Assembly: GCA_004557075.1 (NCBI GenBank)
Contig: SFEX01000001.1
Coordinates: forward strand, 62,001-126,000
Source of the DNA: Clostridiales bacterium
GTDB taxonomy: Bacteria; Bacillota; Clostridia; Oscillospirales; Oscillospiraceae
Length of the DNA: 64,000 nucleotides
Direction of reading: 5' to 3'
Position numbers and translations under genes: made by a program. Of this stretch, positions 8,585-17,021 are shown piece by piece; the first letter of the stretch is position 1; every line of letters begins with the position of its first letter. The notes under the pieces were generated by a model that was not told where the DNA came from, ran no database searches, and worked only from the letters and a program-made list of their open reading frames with translations.

Positions 8585-8635
8585 CATATACTCGAACCTC
8601 CGTCAGATACTAATGGCAGTGGAGGTTCATATATG
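8585..8635 (+). promoter_or_regulatory. Hairpin hiding the yqzL ribosome binding site and start codon
   Basis: GAACCTCC (8594-8601) pairs perfectly with GGAGGTTC (8621-8628), which contains the yqzL ribosome binding site. An outer arm CATATA (8585-8590) can pair with TATATG (8630-8635), which covers the ATG at 8633. There is no T-tract, so it is not a typical terminator. It could lower yqzL translation from read-through transcripts. Confidence 0.6.
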
Positions 8636-8755
8636 CACGAAGAATTTTTGTGGCAGGTTTTTACTGATACCGGCGATCCGCTGTGTTGGCTTATGCATAG
8701 AGCGGCGGAAAAATATAATAATAAAGATAGGGCGGAGGATGACCTCCTGCCCTGA
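8633..8755 (+). CDS. yqzL: YqzL-like small protein
   Basis: This 40-residue open frame lies between era and recO, exactly where B. subtilis carries yqzL. It has the family-like N-terminus with an aromatic block (EEFLWQVFTDTGDPLCWLM) and a charged C-terminus. GGAGG lies seven bases before the ATG, inside the hairpin described at 8585-8635. Function is unknown for the family. The position and the sequence pattern together make this a real gene despite its size. Confidence 0.8.
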   Translation: MHEEFLWQVFTDTGDPLCWLMHRAAEKYNNKDRAEDDLLP

Positions 8756-8757
8756 GG

Positions 8758-9516
8758 ATGAGCAAGGTACATATGTTCAAAACAACAAGGGGACTTATAC
8801 TCAGAGAAGTCAAATATAAGGAAGCCGACAGGATATTGACGATCCTGACGGAGGATATGGGGAAGATAACGGCGAAGGCTCGCGGTGCTCTTCGCAAGGG
8901 CAGCAAAACTTCGGCGGCTACGCAGTTTCTTGCGTTTTCGGAGCTGACGATGTTTGAAAACCGAGGCTACTGGTCGGTGAATGAGGGCTCGACGATCGAG
9001 GAATTTAAAGGTCTGCGAAGCGATATCTCGGCTCTCGCACTTGCAAGCTACTTTGCCGAGTGCGTCGAGGCACTTTCAGATGTAGATCAGCCTGATCCTC
9101 ATATGCTGCAGCTTATATTAAACTGCCTTTTTGCATTGTCCAACAATATGTATACACAGGAGCATATAAAAACGGCATTTGAGTTCAGGCTGATGTCACT
9201 TGCCGGCTATGAGCCTGACCTGACTGCCTGCGCGGTTTGCGGAAAGCAAGACCCCGAGGAGCCGTACTTCAGCCCCCGCAACGGCATGATCTGCTGCAAA
9301 GCCTGCAAAAATAATGAGTTTGAGGCCAATATCAGGTTGTGTAATGCGTCGCTTCAGGCGCTGAGGTATATAGTATATTCCGAACCGCGCAGACTGCTTT
9401 CGTTCAGCCTTGCCGAAGATGCGCTCGAGCGTGCATCAAACGCTGCTGAAACATACCTTTTGATGCAAACCGAACGTAAATTTAATGCACTTAATTACTG
9501 GAGACAAGTAAAATAA
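8758..9516 (+). CDS. recO: DNA repair protein RecO
   Basis: RecO helps load RecA onto SSB-coated single-stranded DNA in the RecFOR pathway. The 252-residue protein has the N-terminal OB-fold block (TRGLILREVKYKEADRIL) and a C-terminal zinc site with CAVCG and CKAC pairs around residues 159-181. The start may be the ATG at 8758, two bases after the yqzL stop, or the ATG at 8773; neither has a strong binding site, so I keep the longer form. Its stop overlaps the mutS2 start. Confidence 0.95.
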   Translation: MSKVHMFKTTRGLILREVKYKEADRILTILTEDMGKITAKARGALRKGSKTSAATQFLAFSELTMFENRGYWSVNEGSTIEEFKGLRSDISALALASYFAECVEALSDVDQPDPHMLQLILNCLFALSNNMYTQEHIKTAFEFRLMSLAGYEPDLTACAVCGKQDPEEPYFSPRNGMICCKACKNNEFEANIRLCNASLQALRYIVYSEPRRLLSFSLAEDALERASNAAETYLLMQTERKFNALNYWRQVK

Positions 9517-11894
9517 TGGATTTCTATAAAAAATCACTCAATACCCTTGAGCTGCCGACGGTACTTGAAATGCTTGCTGCCGAGGCAGTGACGGAAGGCG
9601 GCAAGGAGCAGTGCCTTGAGCTACTGCCGTCAGGAGATAAATACGAGGTAAAGCACAGGCTTTCCGATACAAGCGCCGCTAAAGACATGATGGTCGTGCG
9701 GGGAAGCCCGTCGCTTAGCGGGGTCAAGGATGTGCGCGCGTCCTTAAACCGCGCGGATCTTGGCGGTGCGCTCAATACGCGGGAGCTTCTTGATATTGCC
9801 CGCGTGCTGCAATGCGCGCGGCTTGTCAAAGGCTATATTGCCGACGGAGGCGATAAGACAAGCATAGACTATTTGTTCTATGGACTGCATGCAAACCGCT
9901 TTCTTGAGGAGAAGATATCATCGTCCATAGTCGGTGAGGACGAGATTGCCGACAGCGCGTCTACAGAGCTTGCAAATATCAGACGCAAAATAAGAGCCGC
10001 CAGCGCAAGAGTGCGTGACTCGCTGCAAAAGATAATTTCTTCGCCCACTTACGCCAAGGCGCTTCAGGAGCCTATAATAACCATGCGTTCGGACCGCTTT
10101 GTCGTGCCTGTCAAGGCTGAGCACAAGGGAGCGATAGCGGGGCTTGTGCACGATATATCGGCATCCGGTGCAACTCTCTTTATTGAACCGATGGCGGCGG
10201 TAAAGGCAAATAATGAACTGCGCGAACTGGCTGCTAAGGAGAAAGCCGAGATCGAGCGGATATTAGCGGAGCTTTCCGCCGACTGCGCCGAGCATGCCAA
10301 TGATATAGCATCGGACTATAATCTTCTCATTCAGCTCGACCTTATTTTTGCCAAGGCAAAGCTCTCGTATAAGCTCAATTGCAGTGAGCCTGAGCTGAGA
10401 GAGAAAGGAATAGTGCTCCGCCGGGCACGACATCCGCTGCTTCCCAAGGATAAGGCCGTTCCGATAAGCCTTGAGCTTGGCGAGAATTTTGACACTCTTA
10501 TAATCACAGGCCCCAACACAGGCGGCAAGACGGTATCCCTTAAAACTATCGGACTTTTAAACATAATGGCTCAGTGCGGACTGCATATCCCTGCCGACGA
10601 CGGCAGCGGAATTCCGGTTTACCGTCACATTCTTGCCGACATCGGTGATGAGCAGTCTATTGAGCAGAATCTATCGACCTTTTCGGCACACATGACTAAC
10701 ATAGTGCATATACTGAACGAGTGTGATGATAATTCTCTGCTGCTTTTCGATGAGCTTGGAGCCGGCACTGACCCAACAGAGGGCGCGGCGCTTGCGATAT
10801 CCATAATCGAGTACGCAAGAGAGCACGGCGCCTGCATCGCCGCGACAACGCACTATGCGGAGCTGAAGGTGTATGCAACGACGGAGGACGGTATTCAGAA
10901 CGCGTCATGCGAGTTTGACGTTGAAACTCTGCGTCCGACCTATCGGCTGCTTGTAGGTATACCCGGTAAATCAAACGCCTTTGCCATATCAAAGCGGCTG
11001 GGGCTTGGCGATGAAATAATCGAGGATGCAAAAGCCCGCATAGGTGTTCAGAACGCAAGCTTTGAGGCGACTATTGAAAAGCTTGAGCAAACGCGTCTCA
11101 TGCTGGAGAAGGACAGAACGGAGGCCGCAATCAAGCTTCGTGAGGCGGAGGAGAGCGCAAAGAAAGCAGCGTTCCTGCGCGCGGAGCTGTCGGTTCGGCT
11201 TGAGAAAGCCGATGAGAAGTCTCGCCGTGAGGCTGAACGGATAATCGCGGAGGCAAGGCAGACGGCGGAGGAGACCTTTGCCGAGCTTGACAGAATGCGC
11301 AGCAAGGCAAATGAGGAGGAAGAAGCAGGCAGGGTAAACGAGGCCAGAAGCGAGCTTCGCCGAAAGCTGAACGAATCGGAAAACAAGGTTAAGTCAGCAA
11401 AGCAGGATGAGCCGAAAGAGGAGAAGAAATCCTCGCGGGATGTGCGTGCCGGCGATACGGTTGAGATAATTTCAATGGGCGTGAAGGCTGAGGTAACCGA
11501 AGTCAATCCCGACGGCACGCTAAGCCTCAAAGCCGGAATAATGACGGTCAAGGCAAAGCAGAGCGAGGTATATCTGCTTGAGGGTCACGCCGCGAAGCAG
11601 AAGAAAAAAAGCGCTTCTCTTGCCGGCAGTGCCTCTCTGCGCGCGGAACCTGTCAATTCCGAGATAGACCTGCGCGGAATGGAGTCTATAGAGGCCGTTG
11701 CCGCCGCTGAAATGTATATTGATAATGCGGTTATGGCTAAACTATCTACCGTAAGAATTATTCACGGAAAAGGCACCGGAGCGCTCAGGGCGGCAGTCCA
11801 GCAGATGCTCAGACGCAACAAGGCGGTAAAAAGCTTCCGGCTGGGGCGTTATGGCGAAGGTGAAACCGGCGTAACAATAGTCGAATTGAAATAA
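9516..11894 (+). CDS. mutS2: Endonuclease MutS2
   Basis: MutS2 is a MutS-like ATPase with nuclease activity; it is tied to suppression of recombination and, in Bacillus, to rescue of collided ribosomes. The 792-residue protein has the MutS core with Walker A GPNTGGKT (332-339) and Walker B LLLFDELGAGTDP. A long charged coiled coil follows (about residues 510-630), and a C-terminal Smr nuclease domain carries IDLRG and HGKGTG. The ATG overlaps the recO stop, with GGAG upstream. This is the last gene of the operon. Confidence 0.96.
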   Translation: MDFYKKSLNTLELPTVLEMLAAEAVTEGGKEQCLELLPSGDKYEVKHRLSDTSAAKDMMVVRGSPSLSGVKDVRASLNRADLGGALNTRELLDIARVLQCARLVKGYIADGGDKTSIDYLFYGLHANRFLEEKISSSIVGEDEIADSASTELANIRRKIRAASARVRDSLQKIISSPTYAKALQEPIITMRSDRFVVPVKAEHKGAIAGLVHDISASGATLFIEPMAAVKANNELRELAAKEKAEIERILAELSADCAEHANDIASDYNLLIQLDLIFAKAKLSYKLNCSEPELREKGIVLRRARHPLLPKDKAVPISLELGENFDTLIITGPNTGGKTVSLKTIGLLNIMAQCGLHIPADDGSGIPVYRHILADIGDEQSIEQNLSTFSAHMTNIVHILNECDDNSLLLFDELGAGTDPTEGAALAISIIEYAREHGACIAATTHYAELKVYATTEDGIQNASCEFDVETLRPTYRLLVGIPGKSNAFAISKRLGLGDEIIEDAKARIGVQNASFEATIEKLEQTRLMLEKDRTEAAIKLREAEESAKKAAFLRAELSVRLEKADEKSRREAERIIAEARQTAEETFAELDRMRSKANEEEEAGRVNEARSELRRKLNESENKVKSAKQDEPKEEKKSSRDVRAGDTVEIISMGVKAEVTEVNPDGTLSLKAGIMTVKAKQSEVYLLEGHAAKQKKKSASLAGSASLRAEPVNSEIDLRGMESIEAVAAAEMYIDNAVMAKLSTVRIIHGKGTGALRAAVQQMLRRNKAVKSFRLGRYGEGETGVTIVELK

Positions 11895-11950
11895 AAGCAA
11901 TCGATAAAATTTATTAATAATGTGTAAATCACCAAAATAGACAAAATCAG

Positions 11951-11979
11951 TTGACGTTTTTTAAATAATTTGCTAAAGT
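11951..11979 (+). promoter_or_regulatory. Sigma-A promoter of the HPr gene
   Basis: TTGACG (11951-11956), a 17-base spacer and TAAAGT (11974-11979) precede the HPr gene by about 36 bases. The spacing is ideal and the -35 is five of six. It makes the HPr gene an independent unit. Confidence 0.65.
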
Positions 11980-12015
11980 AGGGATAATCTTAAAAGATTT
12001 TGAGGAGTGGCAACA

Positions 12016-12279
12016 ATGGTAACTAAAGAGGTTGTTATTAATAATCAGGTGGGTTTACATGCCAGACCTGCGACTTTCTTTATTCAGAAGGCCAATGAAT
12101 TCAAAAGCAGCATTTGGATCGAAAAGGAAGACAGGCGCGTCAATGCAAAAAGTCTGCTTGGCGTCCTTTCGCTTGGTATTGTCAAGGGCACTGCCGTGAA
12201 CCTTATCGCTGACGGCGCTGATGAAGCCACTGCAGTCGATACTCTTTCCGAACTGATTGCATCCGACTTTACCGAATGA
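12016..12279 (+). CDS. ptsH: Phosphocarrier protein HPr
   Basis: HPr carries phosphate from enzyme I to sugar-specific PTS permeases. The 87-residue product has the phosphorylated histidine in GLHARPAT (H15) and the regulatory serine in NAKSLLG (S46), which HPr kinase modifies in Firmicutes. Both being intact favours true HPr over Crh. The ATG at 12016 has GAGGAG 9 to 14 bases upstream; a GTG at 12007 would overlap that site. Enzyme I (ptsI) is not next to it, so the gene stands alone between its own promoter and terminator. Confidence 0.93.
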   Translation: MVTKEVVINNQVGLHARPATFFIQKANEFKSSIWIEKEDRRVNAKSLLGVLSLGIVKGTAVNLIADGADEATAVDTLSELIASDFTE

Positions 12280-12296
12280 TATTTAAGACTGAAGCT

Positions 12297-12322
12297 AAGG
12301 GCGTGTGTTGTAACACGCCCTT
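12297..12322 (+). terminator. Terminator after the HPr gene
   Basis: AAGGGCGTGT (12297-12306) pairs with ACACGCCCTT (12313-12322) around a six-base loop. The T-tract is weak (TTATTC). Confidence 0.75.
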
Positions 12323-12336
12323 ATTCTATATGAGAA

Positions 12337-13197
12337 ATGAACATGAATAATGAGAAAAAAGCCATAATCGAAATGATAACCTGCGCTGCTCTCTGGAGCA
12401 TTGCGGGCATATTTATAAAGTTTATCCCATGGAACGCATTTTCCATATCTGCTCTGCGCAGCCTTTTTGCCGGTATAACGATACTTATCTATATAAAAAT
12501 TAAACGGTATAAGATCGTCTTTAACCGGAGAACGCTGCTTGGAGGGCTGATGCTGGGCAGCGTTTATACGGCGTTTGTGGCCGCAAATAAGCTCACAACG
12601 GCTGCAAACGCGATAGTTTTACAGTTTACGGCGCCGCTTTTCATTGTGATTTTCTCCGCACTGTTTTTTAAGCAGAAGATACGGCGCGGTGATCTTATTG
12701 CTGTGCTGTGTACTCTCGCAGGCATATCAATGTTCTTTCTGGATAAGCTCGAGGGAGGCTACCTCGCGGGCAACTGCGTGGCTATCCTTGCGGGAGCCTT
12801 CATGGGTGGGATGTACATGGTGATAGGCGAGGCAAAGGGTGAGGAGCGCTTTTCTGCGCTGTTTATAGGCCAGATAATAGCGTTTGCTATCGGTCTTCCG
12901 TCCATAATCGCATCAAAGCCCGATTTTTCAGGTCTGCCTGTGCTGTATATCATAATCCTCGGAGTATTGCAGCTTGGAATACCCTATATTCTCTACGGCA
13001 AAGCCTGCGAATACTGCCCGCCGCTGGCATGCAGCCTGCTCGGCGCGGTAGAGCCGCTTTTAAACCCTGTGTGGGTGCTGCTGTTTGACGGAGAAAAGCC
13101 CGGAATATTTGCGCTTTTCGGCGGCATAATAGTTGTCGCCTCCGTCACTCTGTGGTGCGCTCTGTGCAACGGAAGTAAAGAGGCGGAAAATGCTTGA
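12337..13197 (+). CDS. EamA/DMT-family transporter
   Basis: This 286-residue protein is a ten-helix membrane transporter of the drug/metabolite (EamA) type, with the two internally repeated five-helix halves. Recognisable blocks are LWSIAGIFIKF in helix 1, SALRSLFAGI in helix 2 and the GAVEPLLNPVW segment in the second repeat. Substrate cannot be predicted. The binding site upstream is weak. It overlaps uvrC by eight bases. Confidence 0.88.
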   Translation: MNMNNEKKAIIEMITCAALWSIAGIFIKFIPWNAFSISALRSLFAGITILIYIKIKRYKIVFNRRTLLGGLMLGSVYTAFVAANKLTTAANAIVLQFTAPLFIVIFSALFFKQKIRRGDLIAVLCTLAGISMFFLDKLEGGYLAGNCVAILAGAFMGGMYMVIGEAKGEERFSALFIGQIIAFAIGLPSIIASKPDFSGLPVLYIIILGVLQLGIPYILYGKACEYCPPLACSLLGAVEPLLNPVWVLLFDGEKPGIFALFGGIIVVASVTLWCALCNGSKEAENA

Positions 13198-15004
13198 TAC
13201 ATTGCTTCAAAAGGCAAATAAGCTCCCGATGAAGCCCGGCGTGTATATTATGCTGGACTCATCGGGTAAAGTCATATATGTGGGTAAGGCAAAGAAGCTT
13301 AAAAACCGCGTTACAAGCTATTTCCGAGGCAGCCATCTTCCAAAGGTAGAGGCCATGGTGGAAAAGGTTGCAGATTTTAATGTCATAGTGGTTGACTCTG
13401 AGTTTGAGTCGCTGATTTTGGAAAACTCTTTGATAAAGCAGCATCAGCCGCACTATAACATTCTTCTGAAGGACGATAAGGGATATCCGTTTATAAGGCT
13501 TGATAAAAACTCGCAATTTCCGAGATTTTCAATAATCAACCGTCCCCAAAAGGACGGCGCAGCGTACTTTGGCCCCTTCGGAGGCAGAAATGTAACGAGG
13601 GAGATCATAGACGTCGTATGTAAGGCGGTGGGACTTCCAAGCTGCTCGAAAGCTTTCCCGAGAGATATCGGCAAGGGGAGACCCTGCCTCAACTATCAAA
13701 TGGGCAACTGCCGAGGATGGTGCAGCGGAAACGGCTCGGAGGAGGAATACCGGCTTGCTATAGGACAGGCATCGCTCATCCTTGAGGGAAAAACAAAGGA
13801 GCTTATCGAGGAACTTAACGAAAAGATGCTTGAGTGTTCCGAGAGCCTGAGATTTGAGCTTGCCGCCGAATACAGGGACAGGATCCGCGCTATCGAAGGA
13901 CTGTCGAACAAGCAGCGCGTCATAGCAACCACGTTTTCGGATACCGACGCCGTTGGCTTCAAACGAGGCGCCAAGAGCTGCTTCGTTGTCCTGCATTTCA
14001 AGGACGGCTCGCTGACGGGCAAGGATTTTGAGCTTATATCGGACCCGCTCGAGGACGATGAGGAGGCTGTATCGGCGCTTGTGCGGCAATATTATTCATC
14101 GCGCGGGATCTGGCCAAAGAATATACTGCTGCCGATTGAAACGGATGATATTGATGACCTTGCGGCTCTGTTTGCGCAGCTTGCCGGACGCAAGGTCGCT
14201 GTTGAAGTGCCGCAGCGCGGTGACAGGATGCGCTTGATCGAGCGTGCGGATATGAACGCGGCTGAGGAAATATTGCGCTCTACAACTTCCGAGCAGCGAA
14301 GAAAGGATACACTGCTGTGGCTGCAAAAAGCGCTTGATCTGCCGGAATACCCGACAAGGATAGAAGCTTTTGATGTTTCAAACCTTGGTGATACCGGTAT
14401 AGTCGCGGCTATGACCGTGCATAAGGACGGCAAGCCGCTTAAACGGGATTACAGGAAATTCCGCATAAAGGACATGGATATCAGAGACGATTACGCAAGC
14501 ATGAGACAGGCGGTAGGCAGGCGGTTTGCGAGGCTGAAAGACGGCGATGAAAAATTCTCCCAGTTGCCCCAACTGCTGCTGATCGACGGCGGCGTCACAC
14601 ATGCCTACGCTGCAAAACAGGTCGTTTCCGAGTTGGGGCTGACTATTCCGATATTCGGCATGGTCAAGGATGACCGCCACAGGACACGGGCGCTTGTGAC
14701 TGCCGATGGCAGAGAGATAAGCATATGTACAAATCAGGCTGTTTTTTCGCTGATAGGAAACATTCAGGAGGAGACGCACCGATTTGCGATTGAATACCAG
14801 CGCTCGCTGCGCAATGAGAGCTTCGGCTCGGAGCTAAACGCCATAAGCGGGGTCGGGGAAAAGCGCAAAAACGAGCTTTTGAGGCATTTTAAAACAATAA
14901 AGGCCATAAGAGCGGCTAACTTTGATGAGCTGTGCGCCGTGGTTCCGAAGAACACGGCGAGGGCAGTGTATGATTATTATCACAAAAGTGAGGAGCAGCA
15001 ATGA
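13190..15004 (+). CDS. uvrC: Excinuclease ABC subunit UvrC
   Basis: UvrC makes the two incisions in nucleotide excision repair. The 604-residue protein shows the N-terminal GIY-YIG nuclease (GVYIM near residue 17, VIYVGKAKKLKNR), a UVR domain around residue 205-240, the RNase H-like C-terminal nuclease (IEAFDVSN, LLLIDGG) and a C-terminal helix-hairpin-helix (ISGVGEKRKNELL). The ATG at 13190 follows GAGGCGG and overlaps the transporter stop. uvrA and uvrB are not in this window. Confidence 0.97.
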   Translation: MLDTLLQKANKLPMKPGVYIMLDSSGKVIYVGKAKKLKNRVTSYFRGSHLPKVEAMVEKVADFNVIVVDSEFESLILENSLIKQHQPHYNILLKDDKGYPFIRLDKNSQFPRFSIINRPQKDGAAYFGPFGGRNVTREIIDVVCKAVGLPSCSKAFPRDIGKGRPCLNYQMGNCRGWCSGNGSEEEYRLAIGQASLILEGKTKELIEELNEKMLECSESLRFELAAEYRDRIRAIEGLSNKQRVIATTFSDTDAVGFKRGAKSCFVVLHFKDGSLTGKDFELISDPLEDDEEAVSALVRQYYSSRGIWPKNILLPIETDDIDDLAALFAQLAGRKVAVEVPQRGDRMRLIERADMNAAEEILRSTTSEQRRKDTLLWLQKALDLPEYPTRIEAFDVSNLGDTGIVAAMTVHKDGKPLKRDYRKFRIKDMDIRDDYASMRQAVGRRFARLKDGDEKFSQLPQLLLIDGGVTHAYAAKQVVSELGLTIPIFGMVKDDRHRTRALVTADGREISICTNQAVFSLIGNIQEETHRFAIEYQRSLRNESFGSELNAISGVGEKRKNELLRHFKTIKAIRAANFDELCAVVPKNTARAVYDYYHKSEEQQ

Positions 15005-15537
15005 GAGTTATAAGCGGTTTAATGCGGGGTAAAAGACTTAAAGAGCCTGCAAATTATGATATTCGCCCAACCACGGACAAGGTCAAGGAGTCGATATTTA
15101 ATATCATACAGTTTGATATCGAAGGCAGAAGGGTGCTCGACCTTTTTGCCGGTACGGGACAGCTCGGCATCGAATGCCTGAGCCGCGGCGCGGCGGAGGT
15201 AACCTTCGTGGATCAGAGCAGGGAAGCCATAGCCATTGTCAAGGAGAATATCAATAGCTGCGGCTTTAAAGCAAGAGTGGTTCAGGACGACTCAATTTCA
15301 TTTTTAAACCGGGGTGGAAAGTACGATATTATACTTTTGGACCCTCCTTATGCAACAAATCTGCTCGATAAAGCCCTGCAAATCATCAATTCCGTTGACA
15401 TATTGACGGAAGGTGGTATAATTATGTGCGAAAGTGCTCGAGAAAAGTCAATGCCGGACATGAATACGCCTTATTTTAAGCGCAAGGAGTATAATTACGG
15501 CAAAGTAAAACTTACCACATACAGCAAGGAGAAATAG
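15001..15537 (+). CDS. rsmD: 16S rRNA (guanine966-N2)-methyltransferase RsmD
   Basis: RsmD methylates G966 of 16S rRNA using SAM. The 178-residue protein has the SAM-binding loop DLFAGTGQLGIE near residue 43 and the catalytic LLDPPYAT motif near residue 118. It overlaps the uvrC stop by four bases and is followed three bases later by coaD, the usual rsmD-coaD pair. Confidence 0.95.
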   Translation: MRVISGLMRGKRLKEPANYDIRPTTDKVKESIFNIIQFDIEGRRVLDLFAGTGQLGIECLSRGAAEVTFVDQSREAIAIVKENINSCGFKARVVQDDSISFLNRGGKYDIILLDPPYATNLLDKALQIINSVDILTEGGIIMCESAREKSMPDMNTPYFKRKEYNYGKVKLTTYSKEK

Positions 15538-15539
15538 AT

Positions 15540-16031
15540 ATGAGTCTTGCTCTGTGCCCGGGCAGCTTTGACCCGATAACTCTTGGACACCTTAATATTA
15601 TAAGAAGGACGTCCCAGATATTCGACAGGGTCGTTGTCTGCATCATGGTAAACTCCTCTAAGACAGAGCCTATGTTCACGATTGAGGAACGCGTGGATAT
15701 GGCTCGCAAAGTGCTTGTACGCTTCCCAAACGTTGAGGTCGAGACGCCGACGGGATTACTCTCGGATTATGTCAAAAAATTTGACAGCGCAGTTATAGTC
15801 AAGGGCTTGAGGGCTGCATCTGACTTTGAATATGAGTTTCAGATGAACCTTATAAATAAAATGCTTAATCCACAGCTTGAAACGATGTTTTTGACCGCAA
15901 GCGAAAAATATACTTTTCTGAGCTCCTCCGTTGTTCGGGAGATGGCGTCATACGGAGCTGACCTCACAGGGCTCGTGCCTTGTGAGATCATTGAAGATGT
16001 CAAGGAAAAGGCTAAAATATGGAGGCGCTGA
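15540..16031 (+). CDS. coaD: Phosphopantetheine adenylyltransferase
   Basis: CoaD makes dephospho-CoA from 4'-phosphopantetheine and ATP, the fourth step of CoA synthesis. The 163-residue protein has the nucleotidyltransferase signature PGSFDPITLGH at its N-terminus and the ISSTxVRE-like block as FLSSSVVREMA. An AAGGAG lies before the ATG. Confidence 0.96.
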   Translation: MSLALCPGSFDPITLGHLNIIRRTSQIFDRVVVCIMVNSSKTEPMFTIEERVDMARKVLVRFPNVEVETPTGLLSDYVKKFDSAVIVKGLRAASDFEYEFQMNLINKMLNPQLETMFLTASEKYTFLSSSVVREMASYGADLTGLVPCEIIEDVKEKAKIWRR

Positions 16032-16032
16032 A

Positions 16033-16557
16033 ATGAACGAAAAAAATGTAGAAGTAATGGAGCTTATCGAAACCCTGTATACCATGGTGTCAGAGGCATG
16101 GGGCGTTCCGCTTGGCAACGATAAATGCATTATTGAGAGAGATAATGTCCTTGAGATACTCAATGAGATCAAAGCCGGTATACCTAAGGAGCTTTCCGAG
16201 GCAAAGCGGCTTGTGTCCGCAAGAGACGAATTTATAGGCAGCGCAAAGCGTGAGGCGGAGTCTATCCGAAAAAACGCTGAGGATAAGGCTCGTGCCATGC
16301 TCGAAGAGCAGGAGATCGTGCGCGTTGCAAAGTCGCATAGTGCGGCGCTCGTATCAGATGCCGAGTATAAATCCAAGGAGCTTCGCCGCGTTGCCAACGA
16401 GTATGTTGACGAGATACTGCGCAGAACCGAGGAAACGGTAGGTTCTGCCCTCAAATCGATAAACGATGCCCGTTCGAGCTTCCGCAGCCTCTCAGGTACG
16501 GTGACTACAGCTCCGGCTCCCACGACTGAGGAGAGCGAAGAAGCGGAGCAGGCTTAA
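16033..16557 (+). CDS. Coiled-coil protein of unknown function
   Basis: I do not recognise a named family. The 174-residue product is predicted to be soluble and largely helical, with a heptad-like charged stretch (about residues 50-150) rich in Arg, Glu and Ala. It resembles the stalk or b subunits of ATP synthases or DivIVA-type proteins in composition only. The tail is rich in Thr, Pro and Glu. The ATG at 16033 is one base after the coaD stop and is preceded by GGAGGCG. Its place behind coaD and before a terminator suggests a conserved clostridial accessory gene. Confidence 0.75.
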   Translation: MNEKNVEVMELIETLYTMVSEAWGVPLGNDKCIIERDNVLEILNEIKAGIPKELSEAKRLVSARDEFIGSAKREAESIRKNAEDKARAMLEEQEIVRVAKSHSAALVSDAEYKSKELRRVANEYVDEILRRTEETVGSALKSINDARSSFRSLSGTVTTAPAPTTEESEEAEQA

Positions 16558-16574
16558 ATATTCTCAAACATTTT

Positions 16575-16607
16575 AAAAATCCCGCATCTTTCGATTCGGG
16601 ATTTTTT
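16575..16607 (+). terminator. Terminator after the coiled-coil gene
   Basis: AAAAATCCCG (16575-16584) pairs with CGGGATTTTT (16597-16606) and runs into T residues. Confidence 0.85.
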
Positions 16608-16615
16608 GCTGCCTG

Positions 16616-16834
16616 CTATAGGGCCTGGTCGTTGTCTGACGGGATGTAGGTCATTATATCCGACACGTTGCAGTCCAGTATACGGCACAGGTCGTTTATC
16701 GTGGTGGTGTTCAGCGGCTTGTCCTTACGAAGCTTATCGATAGTGGAGCTTGAAAGATGATGCGTTTTAATCAGCGTGTATGCCGATTCGTTGGATGCTT
16801 TCAGAGTCTCCCAAAACGGAGTATATGAGATCAT
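16616..16834 (-). CDS. XRE/Cro-CI-type helix-turn-helix regulator
   Basis: This 72-residue protein is a single helix-turn-helix domain of the small Cro/CI (HTH_26, YozG-like) type. The pattern SSSTIDKLRKDKPLNTTTI followed by LCRILDCNVSDIMTYI fits the recognition helix and the final helix of the fold. GGAGG sits nine bases before the ATG. It is transcribed away from the lysozyme-like pseudogene, and the shared upstream region holds palindromes that may be its operators. The DNA target is not known. Confidence 0.85.
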   Translation of the reverse strand: MISYTPFWETLKASNESAYTLIKTHHLSSSTIDKLRKDKPLNTTTINDLCRILDCNVSDIMTYIPSDNDQAL

Positions 16835-16886
16835 TATGCTACCTCCATAGGAATTTATAAAAATATCTTATGTGGTAGAATATATC

Positions 16887-16915
16887 TTGACTATAGTCGC
16901 TAAAGAGACTGTAAT
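16887..16915 (+). promoter_or_regulatory. Sigma-A promoter with overlapping palindrome
   Basis: TTGACT (16887-16892), a 17-base spacer and TGTAAT (16910-16915) point toward the lysozyme-like pseudogene. The perfect palindrome GACTATAGTC (16889-16898) covers the -35, and GCTAA (16899-16903) with TTAGC (16920-16924) flanks the -10. These could be operators for the divergent XRE regulator. Confidence 0.5.
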
Positions 16916-16963
16916 GTGCTTAGCAATATATGTCTTGTTATATTATTGCAAAAATAGTAGAAA

Positions 16964-16980
16964 AAATTGCATTGCAATTT
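16964..16980. repeat. 17-base palindrome
   Basis: AAATTGCA, a central T, and TGCAATTT form a perfect 8+1+8 palindrome 42 bases before the original pseudogene start at 17022. It may be a regulator site. Confidence 0.6.
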
Positions 16981-17021
16981 ACACAGTGAATTTTGAGAGA
17001 TTAAATTTGGAGGACTTTGAA

